NCBI RefSeq assembly: GCF_902497745.1
Contig: NZ_CABVHJ010000025.1
Location: forward strand, 1 to 64,000
DNA length: 64,000 nt
Origin: Pseudomonas fluorescens
GTDB taxonomy: Bacteria > Pseudomonadota > Gammaproteobacteria > Pseudomonadales > Pseudomonadaceae
Direction of reading: 5' to 3'
Positions within the stretch are counted from its first letter, which is position 1. Each line of letters starts with the position of its first letter. Shown in pieces: positions 34,201 to 42,552 of this stretch. A program made the translations under genes and the position numbers. The notes below the pieces were generated by a model. The model saw nothing but the letters and a program-made list of their open reading frames with translations. It made no database searches and was not told where the DNA came from.

Positions 34201-34630
34201 GAGGGCCGATCGCACTTGGTGGGTGAGGCTGGAACTCGACCAGCCTGGTGGCGATTCTTTGCTGGAGGTGGTCTCGGCGCTCGGCGAATTCGAATCGGAG
34301 CCGGCGACGCGCCCGATTGTGCTGGGCACTTACTTGCCCACCATTGAGGTGCCGGCACCGGGGAGTTGGGTGGCTAACCCGGTGTCCCTGGCAGGCAACG
34401 GTCGCCAAGGCGTCGGAGCAGTCGTGAGCTGGTTCAACCCGGATCTGGTATTGACCGCGAACATTCCCGTCGATCCCTTGAATGGCTGGCAAGCGCAGGC
34501 CGGACCGTCACTGATGACGGGAGGGCAATGGTCTCGATTCAGGCAAAGCCTCAACGATGCTGAGAAAGGCTCTGACTGGGTTGATAGCAAGCGTTTTGAG
34601 GTCGAGCCTGGTTCTTCGAAACGCTCATAA
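31238..34630 (+). CDS. Large Ig-like repeat protein, first gene of the Tc A locus
   Basis: Predicted 1130-aa protein with no signal peptide or membrane segment. After an acidic, low-complexity start (ENELNDDDKAAGEQLDNGN) come about ten tandem beta-sandwich units of ~90-100 residues, each with a P-x-I-x-x-P opening, a G-x-G/A-x-P-G-A-x-V-x-V strand and a closing W-S-(IV) turn (GAPGARLEV...GNGAWSIPLTG; GAVANATIKI...AGIWNAALTG; GKGMPSARVEV...SGIWKAEVTL). This is the pattern of bacterial Ig-like domains. The ATG at 31238 has GAGG 9 nt upstream. Its first ~950 nt are visibly AT-rich, the rest GC-rich. It precedes the split A-subunit genes and shares their putative operator, so it probably works with the toxin; role unproven. 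Confidence 0.7.
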   Translation: MENELNDDDKAAGEQLDNGNKELAKPGREETPSILVPIKEFRKPISRHVLDIKEDFIAPAIGDVHAIEAHIYDGATGNYYGKHHRWTTPGQVIKDPIHLWYELGPRKVGANYLHYQYRINNWWSGWFDSGTFFLMEPPVISSEKFKVYTSNVVIIEGSAAPGAEVQLFLSTGEPCSSRIAVSDKGLFKIVASFTEGIKLVYVKCTVNGYVNGLDSISHPFAVMWSGPVITSVGSGRRPRISGEKAIYGAIVEVYIKNTDTKVLEVSDDDLDGRWSDTSDYVFEASGRYTLVARQRVYDILSVEGPNYDFVFLGPPNILKPLPSSLHEQSFLLEGNNGAPGARLEVLPPVGNTPLYGWDTVPAGNGAWSIPLTGVPSGKLSLVVEQIFNNIRSGRSEPLTLHIRHPVLLISGPPAASLQNTSFTLTGNGAVANATIKIFKDLAGDPPLISIPGAAAGIWNAALTGLDPGVLSLVAVQEVDGIPSTPSAARAFKIRPPKLTAPVVTYPTATTVKFAGAGHDRATVQITVDSGPITTPPPSAVVANGTWETIATNWPVGTYTLTIVQRLSDGAGGWIDSLPLQFTLNKALPDVSGLEHTVEYRPIFRGKGFNGATVHVRYPNSPYLAAPEKVVVGDEWSTLASAEWGPSNDREVHIKQILNGQWSPTWCVLKVTIPPLAPGLNVPSEDGLSPVFSGTGWSGAKVRIKFSGDSKTYEVTVVAEVWTFQRPTPFSENISHKIEVQQIAAGLDSPKVDKTFTVYPVIEKPVITYPLEGSEVPRDISVTGTGGMKGAMMRLWDDRFRKYLTEEQLVPTDGEWSIALTGLTFDEHVIQAEQTIYARPFKRSERRIFKAVVPPPEITSPNGGQKLPRTSELSGKGMPSARVEVWMLGDNSAPLTEADVNSSGIWKAEVTLPVGHKTIWALQIYDNDGDPQTSRDSDRVTYQVVPKAPDIETPTTDDHAGRVLVVSGFGVSGDTVTVKVGSTQQSAPVRADRTWWVRLELDQPGGDSLLEVVSALGEFESEPATRPIVLGTYLPTIEVPAPGSWVANPVSLAGNGRQGVGAVVSWFNPDLVLTANIPVDPLNGWQAQAGPSLMTGGQWSRFRQSLNDAEKGSDWVDSKRFEVEPGSSKRS

Positions 34631-34657
34631 CCCTATTTCCCGATGAGTGGTCATGAA

Positions 34658-34677
34658 TACTGTCAGATCTGACAGTA
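34658..34677 (+). promoter_or_regulatory. Lux-box-like 20-bp palindrome upstream of the Tc A genes
   Basis: TACTGTCAGATCTGACAGTA, perfectly symmetrical, sharing 16 central bases (CTGTCAGATCTGACAG) with the palindrome upstream of the toxin B gene 12 kb away. It lies 101 bp before the A1 start, in the gap after the first Ig-like gene. A weak -10 (CTAAAT at 34699) is about 31 bp from the dyad centre. Confidence 0.75.
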
Positions 34678-34717
34678 GGCGGATGTCACTCAAAAGCGCT
34701 AAATCCTTACACACCGA

Positions 34718-34749
34718 CCGGCAATCTGATGGTGACGTCAGATTGCCGG
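34718..34749 (+). promoter_or_regulatory. 12-bp inverted repeat in the leader of the A1 gene
   Basis: CCGGCAATCTGA and TCAGATTGCCGG around the 8-nt spacer TGGTGACG, perfect over 12 bp, ending 29 bp before the A1 start codon and just upstream of its AAGGA site. No T-run follows, so it is not a simple terminator; it could be a second operator or a stable leader hairpin. Confidence 0.6.
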
Positions 34750-34778
34750 AACCCGCTATCGTCTCAAGGATATGGATC

Positions 34779-37700
34779 ATGACTGCTGCGTCCCGCCCCG
34801 TTGTGCAAATGTTCGAGCAAATATTTGGCGAAGCACAGATCGCAGAAGACGCCGGGCTGGGGAAGCTGAGGTCCTATCTTGAGCAGGGCGGTTCGATTTT
34901 TCCGCTGGTGGAAAAAGGCGCTCAGGCCTTGGTCAGTGAGCACCAGCTCAGTGTGGGCGACGCCCAACAGCTCATCCGGCGGGCCAACAGTTATGTCACG
35001 TATATCCGGCGTGAGTTTATCGAGCACACTTTGAAGGGCGATAAAACCACACAGACCGATCCGTCGAGCGGGTTGCTGTCGATGGTTGATGGCCCGAAAT
35101 ACGAGCTTATCTTCGGAACCCCATTCGATGACATGTGCCCTCCCGAGGCGTTGGAATCATGCATCTCGCCCGTGGCATACCTGATCGATCTGCTGCGCTG
35201 GGTTCTACTGCGTATCGAGCCAAATGGTGACGCGGAAGAAAAGCTCCTGCTGCATGACCGCCGTACCGACTTGAAGTTGCTGTCTGTCGACGGGCCAGCG
35301 GTGCATCAGGCAGTGTCTTCGGTCGACATTATCATTGCGGTGCTGGAGAAATTCATCACGGCAGAGCAACCAGGGTCGATCGAAGATGCCTTGATCACCG
35401 CGCGCTATCCCAATGGCCTGCCTTACTATCAGCATTGGGTCACGATTGACGGTGTGGCGCGCTCCAAAGGGCTTTCGGTGGGGGATTTCGGCCGCACCAT
35501 CGATCTGTCCTACCCCTATTTCCTGCCGTCGGTTGTCAGTGCTGCCCGTAACACTCGGGCGCTGGCGCATGCCTCGCGGCTCGGCCCGTATCAGCGAAAT
35601 CTGCTGACTGAGCCTATGTACGCTCTTTCGCATGCTGACGAGTTTTATCGAGACAACTTCGATACTGTCCGGCCCTCCTGGGCGAACCTCAATCAAGTCA
35701 GTTATTTTGGTGAAGCAACCAAACTCGGAGCAGTGGAGATCGAACGGTTGTTATCGGTGGGGGATTTTGCACCGGTGCGCTCGGCGAACATCGACTATGT
35801 CGAAGATCCGGACGTATTTGCGGAAAGTGCGCGTTCTGGCTCCGTTTATATCAACGCCAATGTGCACCCCGGTATCCGGATCAACTACGCAGAACAGGGT
35901 TTTCTCAACAGGCTGACAATTCAACCCGAGACCCAGGCAGGTCTGACTGCAATCGACCGGATGAACCGCAAACTGCGCCTGGACAACTGGCTCGAGTTGC
36001 CAAGCGACCAGGTGGATACTCTGTTGTCGGCGGCAATCAGAGCTGAAGCTCGTAGCACTGACAGTGCGCCGACATGGAAGATATCGGCCAACGTCGTGCA
36101 TGCCCTGGGGTTGTTCCAGCATTTGCGCGAACGCTATCGCTGCACGGCGGCGGATTTCGCTGTCATTGTTGACCAATTGTCGATCTATGGTCGTGGCGAA
36201 ACCCTTTCGCAATTCGATCAGATCTTCAATGGTCAGGGGGCATATCGCGAACCCTTGAAGCTCGGTGAAGGATTATTCCCGGTGACGCCGGTACCCGGTG
36301 AGGCCGATCTGACGATCAGTCAGCTGTGCAATGGCTTGGGCATCGATCTGCAGACCTATCATTATCTGGCGCTGGCGGTCGCCGGCGCATACAAGCGTGA
36401 AGACACCTTGCTACTCACCCCGGCGATCGTTTCCAGTTTCTGTCGCCTGGTCATACTGCCACGGCTGTTTAACATGACACCGGTCGAAGGTGTATTGATG
36501 CTGACGTTGTTGGGCGGGCAGCAATGGCTTGACGGTTTGGCGGGCGTGCCGTTGATCAACGCCTCGGCGAGCAGCAAACCGGATGTGCTCAGTCTGGTCG
36601 AAGCCATGGACACCTGTGTGCAATGGTGCGAGCAAAGCAATCTGCCGGTGCTCTGGGTGTTGCAACACATTGCCGTACCGCAGCGTGTAAGCATTGCGAG
36701 CGAGTCGGACCTGCAGTTTTTCGATCAGATCACTAACCTCCTGCCAGCTGCGCGGCTGTCCAATGATGCCTTTTTGTCGGCAGGCGTTCCTTCTATTGGC
36801 TCGGCCTCCCTGATGGACTTCCTGTCGACCATCAGGGATGGGCGCGGGCTCGTTGATCATTACGGGCTGGTGTTGCCCTACGCCGGAACGCTAGAGGAGT
36901 ACGAGGCTTTCGCGCGCTCGAAACTCCTGTGGGTTGTGGAAAATGCTTTTGGTGGGCTCGATAAGTCTGTGCATGACTCCCTCTTGAACACCATGCTCGC
37001 AGTGATATTGCAGGCCCGGGATGCTCAGGTATCACTGTTGAAGGAGACGTTGGCCGTCTATGCCGGCATCCCGGCCGGGCACACCATACCGATATTGAGT
37101 TGGGCGAAGGCAACGACTCACTTTTTGCTGGATCAGGTGGTTTCCCATATTGCACAGGGACGTCGTGACGCTGGCGGTCCATTGTTCGATTTATTGGCCG
37201 AAGTGCGGCGGCGCAGTGAAGTGGCCATGACACTGAACCTCAGTGCCGAGTTATTGCAGGACTACCTGGATTACGGCCACAAGGTCTGGTTTGGCAAGGA
37301 CCCGAACGCCGAGCCTGAACTCTCGGTGCGCACTCTGTACTACTTGAGCACGCTGACGCGCGCTTTCGATCTTGGCCGGCAACCGCCACAAAAGCTGCTG
37401 GATTACCTGCGCCAGGTCAATGCCCTGCCTGAGGTCACAGGGAATGGACTGAGGCTGGCGCAACAGGCTTCGGCCATCAGACTGGCCGAGTTTTTCGGTT
37501 GGAGCACGCAGGACGTGCGCGACAGTCTGAAGCTTATCGACAAGTCTGGAAATCTGGTGCTCGGAGATCTCATCGAACTCGATCTGTTGATGCGCGTACG
37601 CGTGCTGTCAGGCAAAACCGGCATGGACGCCTCGACGATTTTCCAGATCGGCAATCTGCCTGAGACGGTTGACAAGGAGGCCTATGCCAAAGCAGCTGAG

Positions 37701-38399
37701 CTTGCCTTGCTGAACGAGTCCCGAGCGCAGGCACCACTGGTGCATGCACCGGGAGACCTCAAGGCATTGGTCAAAACCAGGTCTCAAATCATCGACAGCA
37801 ACAGTTTGATTGCTAAAAAACCGGGTGAAAAAGCTACCTACAGAGTGACTGTCACAGATGCTGCTGACATTCCCCTTTCGGGTGTCAACGTCTACTGGCA
37901 GACCACATTAGGGACCATGAGAAACAAAGCAACCGATATAAAGGGTCAGGTCGAGGTTGAATACAGGCCTGGCGAGGTCATGGGAACAGACCAGGTCTTG
38001 TACTGGCTGGACTTGTTCGAGCCCGAGCCTGCCGGCCCCATCGATATCGTCTCTGATGCCCAGAGCATGGGATTCCCGGGTGAGCTCAAATCCCCGATAC
38101 CGCTGGGGATTGTTCCCCGAGGGCAGGAGGTCGAGCTTTACGCAACGGCGGAAGACAGATACGGCAACCTCGGGAAAGACGTATTTCTGAAATGGTTCGC
38201 GGTAAGCGGGGCGCCAGCGAACGCCAATCAAGCGATCATCCGCCCACCGGATGGATCCACCAATCAGGAAGGGCAGACGCGCGTGGTCGTTTCCAGCCCC
38301 ACCGGCGGGACATTCATCTTCAGCGTGCGTACCGATGGTAACGGAAGTGAAGCCTATTTCGAACCCATCACCTTTGCCGGCGATGAGGCCGGGCAATGA
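34779..38399 (+). CDS. tcaA: Tc toxin A component, N-terminal half (TcaA/YenA1-like)
   Basis: Predicted 1206-aa protein. The N-terminal third carries the VRP1/SpvA-related domain of Tc A subunits (ELIFGTPFDDMCPPEALESCISPVAYLIDLLRWVL; RRTDLKLLSVD), followed by the long alpha-helical shell region. In known Tc toxins this half forms the outer shell of the pentameric injection channel. Unusually, residues ~1000-1206 are not helical but look like two invasin-type Ig domains (KPGEKATYRVTVTDAADIPLSGVNVYW; PRGQEVELYATAEDRYGNLGKDVFLKW). Start at the ATG 8 nt after AAGGA; an in-frame upstream start would include the palindromes. Length resembles YenA1. The second half follows 55 bp later. Confidence 0.87.
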   Translation: MTAASRPVVQMFEQIFGEAQIAEDAGLGKLRSYLEQGGSIFPLVEKGAQALVSEHQLSVGDAQQLIRRANSYVTYIRREFIEHTLKGDKTTQTDPSSGLLSMVDGPKYELIFGTPFDDMCPPEALESCISPVAYLIDLLRWVLLRIEPNGDAEEKLLLHDRRTDLKLLSVDGPAVHQAVSSVDIIIAVLEKFITAEQPGSIEDALITARYPNGLPYYQHWVTIDGVARSKGLSVGDFGRTIDLSYPYFLPSVVSAARNTRALAHASRLGPYQRNLLTEPMYALSHADEFYRDNFDTVRPSWANLNQVSYFGEATKLGAVEIERLLSVGDFAPVRSANIDYVEDPDVFAESARSGSVYINANVHPGIRINYAEQGFLNRLTIQPETQAGLTAIDRMNRKLRLDNWLELPSDQVDTLLSAAIRAEARSTDSAPTWKISANVVHALGLFQHLRERYRCTAADFAVIVDQLSIYGRGETLSQFDQIFNGQGAYREPLKLGEGLFPVTPVPGEADLTISQLCNGLGIDLQTYHYLALAVAGAYKREDTLLLTPAIVSSFCRLVILPRLFNMTPVEGVLMLTLLGGQQWLDGLAGVPLINASASSKPDVLSLVEAMDTCVQWCEQSNLPVLWVLQHIAVPQRVSIASESDLQFFDQITNLLPAARLSNDAFLSAGVPSIGSASLMDFLSTIRDGRGLVDHYGLVLPYAGTLEEYEAFARSKLLWVVENAFGGLDKSVHDSLLNTMLAVILQARDAQVSLLKETLAVYAGIPAGHTIPILSWAKATTHFLLDQVVSHIAQGRRDAGGPLFDLLAEVRRRSEVAMTLNLSAELLQDYLDYGHKVWFGKDPNAEPELSVRTLYYLSTLTRAFDLGRQPPQKLLDYLRQVNALPEVTGNGLRLAQQASAIRLAEFFGWSTQDVRDSLKLIDKSGNLVLGDLIELDLLMRVRVLSGKTGMDASTIFQIGNLPETVDKEAYAKAAELALLNESRAQAPLVHAPGDLKALVKTRSQIIDSNSLIAKKPGEKATYRVTVTDAADIPLSGVNVYWQTTLGTMRNKATDIKGQVEVEYRPGEVMGTDQVLYWLDLFEPEPAGPIDIVSDAQSMGFPGELKSPIPLGIVPRGQEVELYATAEDRYGNLGKDVFLKWFAVSGAPANANQAIIRPPDGSTNQEGQTRVVVSSPTGGTFIFSVRTDGNGSEAYFEPITFAGDEAGQ

Positions 38400-38454
38400 A
38401 CGGCGTGGCCTCACGGCCATTCGACTCAGGATTTAGTCCCAGGGAGCACGGATC

Positions 38455-41400
38455 ATGGATTTGAACACCACCGGTGATTTGCTGGAAAAACGTCGTTCGG
38501 CTTTGCTCGATTACTGCATTGGAAAGATCAACAGGCAAAAGTACCCGTTCCTGAAAACGCCCGAAGATCTGTTTGAATTGCTGCGTATCGATCCACTGGA
38601 CACTTATGCCAGGCAAAGCTCATGGGTCGCTGAAGCGATCAGTTGCGTACAGCAGTATATAAACGCGGTGCATCGCAAACTGGAACCGGGTTTCACCCAT
38701 TACCAGGTGCCTGCAGAACATCTGGCGCAGTGGGACCTCTACAGCAACTATCCGGACTGGGCGGCAGTACAACTGATCAGTCTCTACCCGGAAAACTACA
38801 TCTACCCGTGTGTCCGCCTGGGCAAGACCAGCCTGTTCAAAAAACTTGAAAACGACCTCAATCAAACGCGTTTGAGTGTGGATTCGGTTCAGGCAGCGAT
38901 ACGCGGATATTTGCAAACGTTCGAGCAAACCTGCGATCTGGATGTCCTCAGTTGCTACATGGACGGAGATACGCCTGAACGTGCCGATTACTACTTCATC
39001 GGGCGCCAGCGTGTGCAACCGTGCCAGTATTTCTGGCGCAGGGCACAGATCGAGCTGACGCCGACCTGTACGGCGGTCAACCCGGCGGCGTGGAGCGAAT
39101 GGCAAGCCATGGACGTCCAGCCCGCCAATCAGGTTCTGGACATACGCCCGGTGTTCTGGAATGGCCGATTGTGTCTGGTCTGGGCAGAGTGGCGAGACCC
39201 GGTCGCTGGTAAAGACGACGGCGAGTTCATAGATGGCAAGCTGGATATCAATCTGGCTTTCATGACGCAGAACGGGCAATGGTCGGCACCGTTGATTGTG
39301 CACAGTTCCCCGTACCCGATGAGTAGTCCTGCAGGTGCCCGGTTTTCTTTGACTGCCATGGTGGTGACGGTGCGCACCGATCATGTGGAGCGCAAAGGGG
39401 TGCTGGGCATCCTGCTCGAAGGGGTCTATGGCGCTCGGAAAGTGTCGGCGCGCACGGTTCACGATGTACTGATGCGCCCCGTGACGTATGACGATGGCGC
39501 GTGGCTGGACAAAGCCTGGAAGACACGCTTCAAAACCCCCGAGACCGTTCAGCATCGGCTGCCCAGTCAGGTTGAGATTGTCAGCCGGGTAGTAACAGGC
39601 GGTACGATGGCGCCGTTTCTGGGGTTGCGCGTCACGGCACGACGTGAAGGTAGCGGTGCGGCGGGTCAGGATGTACTGGTGGTGCAGGGATTTTGTATGC
39701 CAACGGGCCAGTCGGCTATCGATACGAAGAGCATTACATTGAGCTTGTTGATCCGAACAAATGATGACCCACGAGACGTCACTGCGGATCAACCGATCGC
39801 AGGTGACTGGTACATGAACGCTGGGGGGGAGTTCAGTCGGGCGAAAGGAACCTGGTCGAAGGAAACCACTTTCTCTCTCGACGCCGGGGAGTACGGCGTC
39901 AAGCAATTCAAACTGAATGTTGCCAGTTTGCTGGATTTCACCCCGCCCACTCTGGTGAAGAACACCGTCGATGCCGCCCAGTTTCTCTCATTCAACCAAT
40001 CGTCGCTAAAGTTGCAATACACCCGTCTGAATTCGCTGTTTGGTCCGGAACTGGTCTGGCGCGCCAATATCTCGGTGGAGGCGGTGTTGCACTGGGACAC
40101 CCAGTTCATACATGAACCGCCGCCCACAGGGAGTGATTTCATCGAGCCAAACGGTGCTTTTGATGGTGCCAACGGGCTGTTTTTCTGGGAGTTGTTTGTT
40201 CATTTGGCGCACCTTGTGGCGGTACGTCTGCGCGATGAGGAACGTTATCTTGAGGCGCAACAGTGGCTGCATTACATTTTTGACCCGCAGGCGATCAAAG
40301 AGGACGCCTCGCTGCCGGCTAAACCGCGCTATTGGCGCAGCCGACCTTTGGGGATGGATCAAGGCAATGCCGGTTGTGAAGCGCTGGCTCCGGCCGACCC
40401 GGATGCCATTGGCTATTCGAAGCCAGTGCACTTCAGAATACTGATGTTTACCGAGTACGTGAAAAATCTGATGGCGTGGGGGGATTGGCATTACCGCCAA
40501 CTGACGCGAGACAGCCTGGTGGCGGCCAAACTGTGTTACGTGCAGGCTGGCTTTCTGATGGGCAAGGCGCCTGATGCTCGGGTGGTGAGTCATTGGCAAA
40601 CCGATACGGTCGGCAACCTGCTGTTGCAGTGTGGCACGCGTCCGGCTCTGGAAGCATTCGAACAGACATTCAACTTCAGCCTGGCCGATATCCCGTCCGG
40701 CTCGGATACGGCGCCCATGCTTGGGCTATTGGCTTGCGGGCCATTCAAGATTCCCGTCAATCAATCGTTGCTCGACCTGTTTGCCGCGCCGCAGCAGCGC
40801 ATTTACAACCTGCGTAACAACCTCACGCTGGACGGCAAGCCTCTGGACATTCCCTTGTTCAGCCCGGCGACTGATCCGAATCAATTGCTGCGCGATCTCG
40901 CGGCGGCCGGTGCCGCCGGCCCGAGGCCTTTGGGAGGGCGGTTGGTGGTCAACGCATTCCGTTGGCGCGTTACATTCGAGATCGCATTGCGGGCCGTGCA
41001 AGCACTGCAGGATTACGGCAGTCAGGTGCTCAGTCTGCTTGAGCGTCGTGACCGCGCCGAGCAGGAAGAACTGCAGCAAAACCATCTGGTGGAACTGGGC
41101 AGCTACGCACAGACAGTACAAGAGCAATCCATCGCGCAACTGGAGGCGAGCGTAACGGCTCTTGAGCAGAGTCGTACGGTGGCACAGCAGCGCGCTGATG
41201 CGTATGCACAGCGCTATGACGAAAACGTGTCGGCCGTTGAATATCAGGTTATGGCCAGCCTGGATCAGTCGAAGGTATTTGCGTTGACCGCAAAGGTCAT
41301 CAAGCCTGTAGGGGCAGTTCTGGCGGCGTTGCCAAACGTTTTTGGCCTGGCCAACGGCGGCCATCGTATTGAAAAAGTGGCCGATGCCGTGTGTTTCGGA

Positions 41401-42552
41401 CTGGAAGTCGCCTCGTCGCTGTTGCAAATCGATGCCGATAAACAGTCGACCACTGAAGGCTATCGTCGTCGTCGGAATGAATGGGGGCTGCAACGCGATC
41501 AGGCGCTGGCGGAGGTCGGTGCGATCAATGCACAAATCGAGGCGCAACGGCATGCGGTGGAGGCTGCCCGTTCCAGCCTGGCGCAAACGTTGCGGGCCAA
41601 CGGCCAGGCATTGGCGGTGTACAACTTTCTGCAAAAGCGTGCGACCAATGCTGAGCTGTACGGCTGGATGATCGGTCAGCTCAAGGCGTTGCATTACCAG
41701 GCCTACGATGCGGTACTCAGTTTGTGCTTCAGTGCCCAGGCGTCGTTGAGTGCCGAAACCGGTGATTACGAAACACAGTGGCCGTTGCAGCAGTTCTGGC
41801 TGGATCAGCGTCATGGTTTGACGGCCGGCGAGCATTTGCGCGCGTACCTCCTGCGTATGGAAAGAGAGTACCTGCAACGCAACGAGCGACGGCTGGAGCT
41901 TGTCAAGACCGTTTCGCTGCGCCAATTGTTCGATGATGAAATTGACCCTCAGCCGGGTATTGACAGCTGGGCGGAAGCTTTGACGGATCTGCAAACCAAT
42001 GGCTCGCTGGAATTCAGACTCACACAGTTGCTGTTCGACCGCGATCATCCTGGACATTACTGCCGACAGATCAGCGCGATAGAGATTGATCTGCCGGTTC
42101 TCACCGGGCCTTACGAAGATGTGCGCGCCACTCTGGTTCAGCTCGGTAGCATGACGGCCACCAAGGCAACGTCACAGTCGGTCAAGTACTTGCATGACGT
42201 TAAGGCCGGTGGGGCTCCTGTCGAGGTGCAATTCAACCTGCGCAGCGGTCAACAGATCGTCCTTTCCAAGGGCATTGCCGACAATGGTCTGACGGCAATG
42301 AAACCTGATGAGGGCTTGCTCAATCCGTTCGAAAATACCGGCGCGGTCTCCAGCTGGAGATTGAATTTCCCTTGGGTCGCGCAAGATTCGCAGGCGGCAA
42401 TGCTGCGCTCCCTTTCGGATGTCGTGGTGCGCGTCTACTACATGGCCAAAGCGGGTGATCCTGCTTTCGGGCGACACGTGGAAGACTTGGTCACCACGGC
42501 TAAAACAGCTGGCGCAAAGCGTCAACGTCAAGGAGCGAGCCGCCATGAGTAA
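38455..42552 (+). CDS. tcaB: Tc toxin A component, C-terminal half (TcaB/YenA2-like)
   Basis: Predicted 1365-aa protein. The N-terminal part has the neuraminidase-like/ABC region (YYFIGRQRVQPCQYFWRRAQIEL; VFWNGRLCLVWAEWRDP). Residues ~860-940 form a long coiled coil, ~945-990 a Gly/Ala-rich hydrophobic stretch (KPVGAVLAALPNVFGLANGG), and a second coiled coil follows to ~1060; this is the pore-forming translocation channel. The last ~165 residues match the TcB-binding region. Length is nearly that of YenA2. It should assemble with the preceding protein into the A channel and dock the B/C cocoon encoded on the minus strand near 12-23 kb. Its stop overlaps the next gene by 8 bp. Confidence 0.9.
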   Translation: MDLNTTGDLLEKRRSALLDYCIGKINRQKYPFLKTPEDLFELLRIDPLDTYARQSSWVAEAISCVQQYINAVHRKLEPGFTHYQVPAEHLAQWDLYSNYPDWAAVQLISLYPENYIYPCVRLGKTSLFKKLENDLNQTRLSVDSVQAAIRGYLQTFEQTCDLDVLSCYMDGDTPERADYYFIGRQRVQPCQYFWRRAQIELTPTCTAVNPAAWSEWQAMDVQPANQVLDIRPVFWNGRLCLVWAEWRDPVAGKDDGEFIDGKLDINLAFMTQNGQWSAPLIVHSSPYPMSSPAGARFSLTAMVVTVRTDHVERKGVLGILLEGVYGARKVSARTVHDVLMRPVTYDDGAWLDKAWKTRFKTPETVQHRLPSQVEIVSRVVTGGTMAPFLGLRVTARREGSGAAGQDVLVVQGFCMPTGQSAIDTKSITLSLLIRTNDDPRDVTADQPIAGDWYMNAGGEFSRAKGTWSKETTFSLDAGEYGVKQFKLNVASLLDFTPPTLVKNTVDAAQFLSFNQSSLKLQYTRLNSLFGPELVWRANISVEAVLHWDTQFIHEPPPTGSDFIEPNGAFDGANGLFFWELFVHLAHLVAVRLRDEERYLEAQQWLHYIFDPQAIKEDASLPAKPRYWRSRPLGMDQGNAGCEALAPADPDAIGYSKPVHFRILMFTEYVKNLMAWGDWHYRQLTRDSLVAAKLCYVQAGFLMGKAPDARVVSHWQTDTVGNLLLQCGTRPALEAFEQTFNFSLADIPSGSDTAPMLGLLACGPFKIPVNQSLLDLFAAPQQRIYNLRNNLTLDGKPLDIPLFSPATDPNQLLRDLAAAGAAGPRPLGGRLVVNAFRWRVTFEIALRAVQALQDYGSQVLSLLERRDRAEQEELQQNHLVELGSYAQTVQEQSIAQLEASVTALEQSRTVAQQRADAYAQRYDENVSAVEYQVMASLDQSKVFALTAKVIKPVGAVLAALPNVFGLANGGHRIEKVADAVCFGLEVASSLLQIDADKQSTTEGYRRRRNEWGLQRDQALAEVGAINAQIEAQRHAVEAARSSLAQTLRANGQALAVYNFLQKRATNAELYGWMIGQLKALHYQAYDAVLSLCFSAQASLSAETGDYETQWPLQQFWLDQRHGLTAGEHLRAYLLRMEREYLQRNERRLELVKTVSLRQLFDDEIDPQPGIDSWAEALTDLQTNGSLEFRLTQLLFDRDHPGHYCRQISAIEIDLPVLTGPYEDVRATLVQLGSMTATKATSQSVKYLHDVKAGGAPVEVQFNLRSGQQIVLSKGIADNGLTAMKPDEGLLNPFENTGAVSSWRLNFPWVAQDSQAAMLRSLSDVVVRVYYMAKAGDPAFGRHVEDLVTTAKTAGAKRQRQGASRHE

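Noticed and set aside
31238..34630. Signal peptide or secretion domain on the Ig-like proteins
   Set aside because: Both Ig-like proteins start with charged or soluble sequence and have no C-terminal anchor; as with Tc toxins, no classical export signal is visible.
34647..34778. Upstream in-frame start for the A1 protein (44 extra residues)
   Set aside because: It would translate through both palindromes and lacks a ribosome site, whereas the ATG at 34779 has AAGGA 8 nt upstream.
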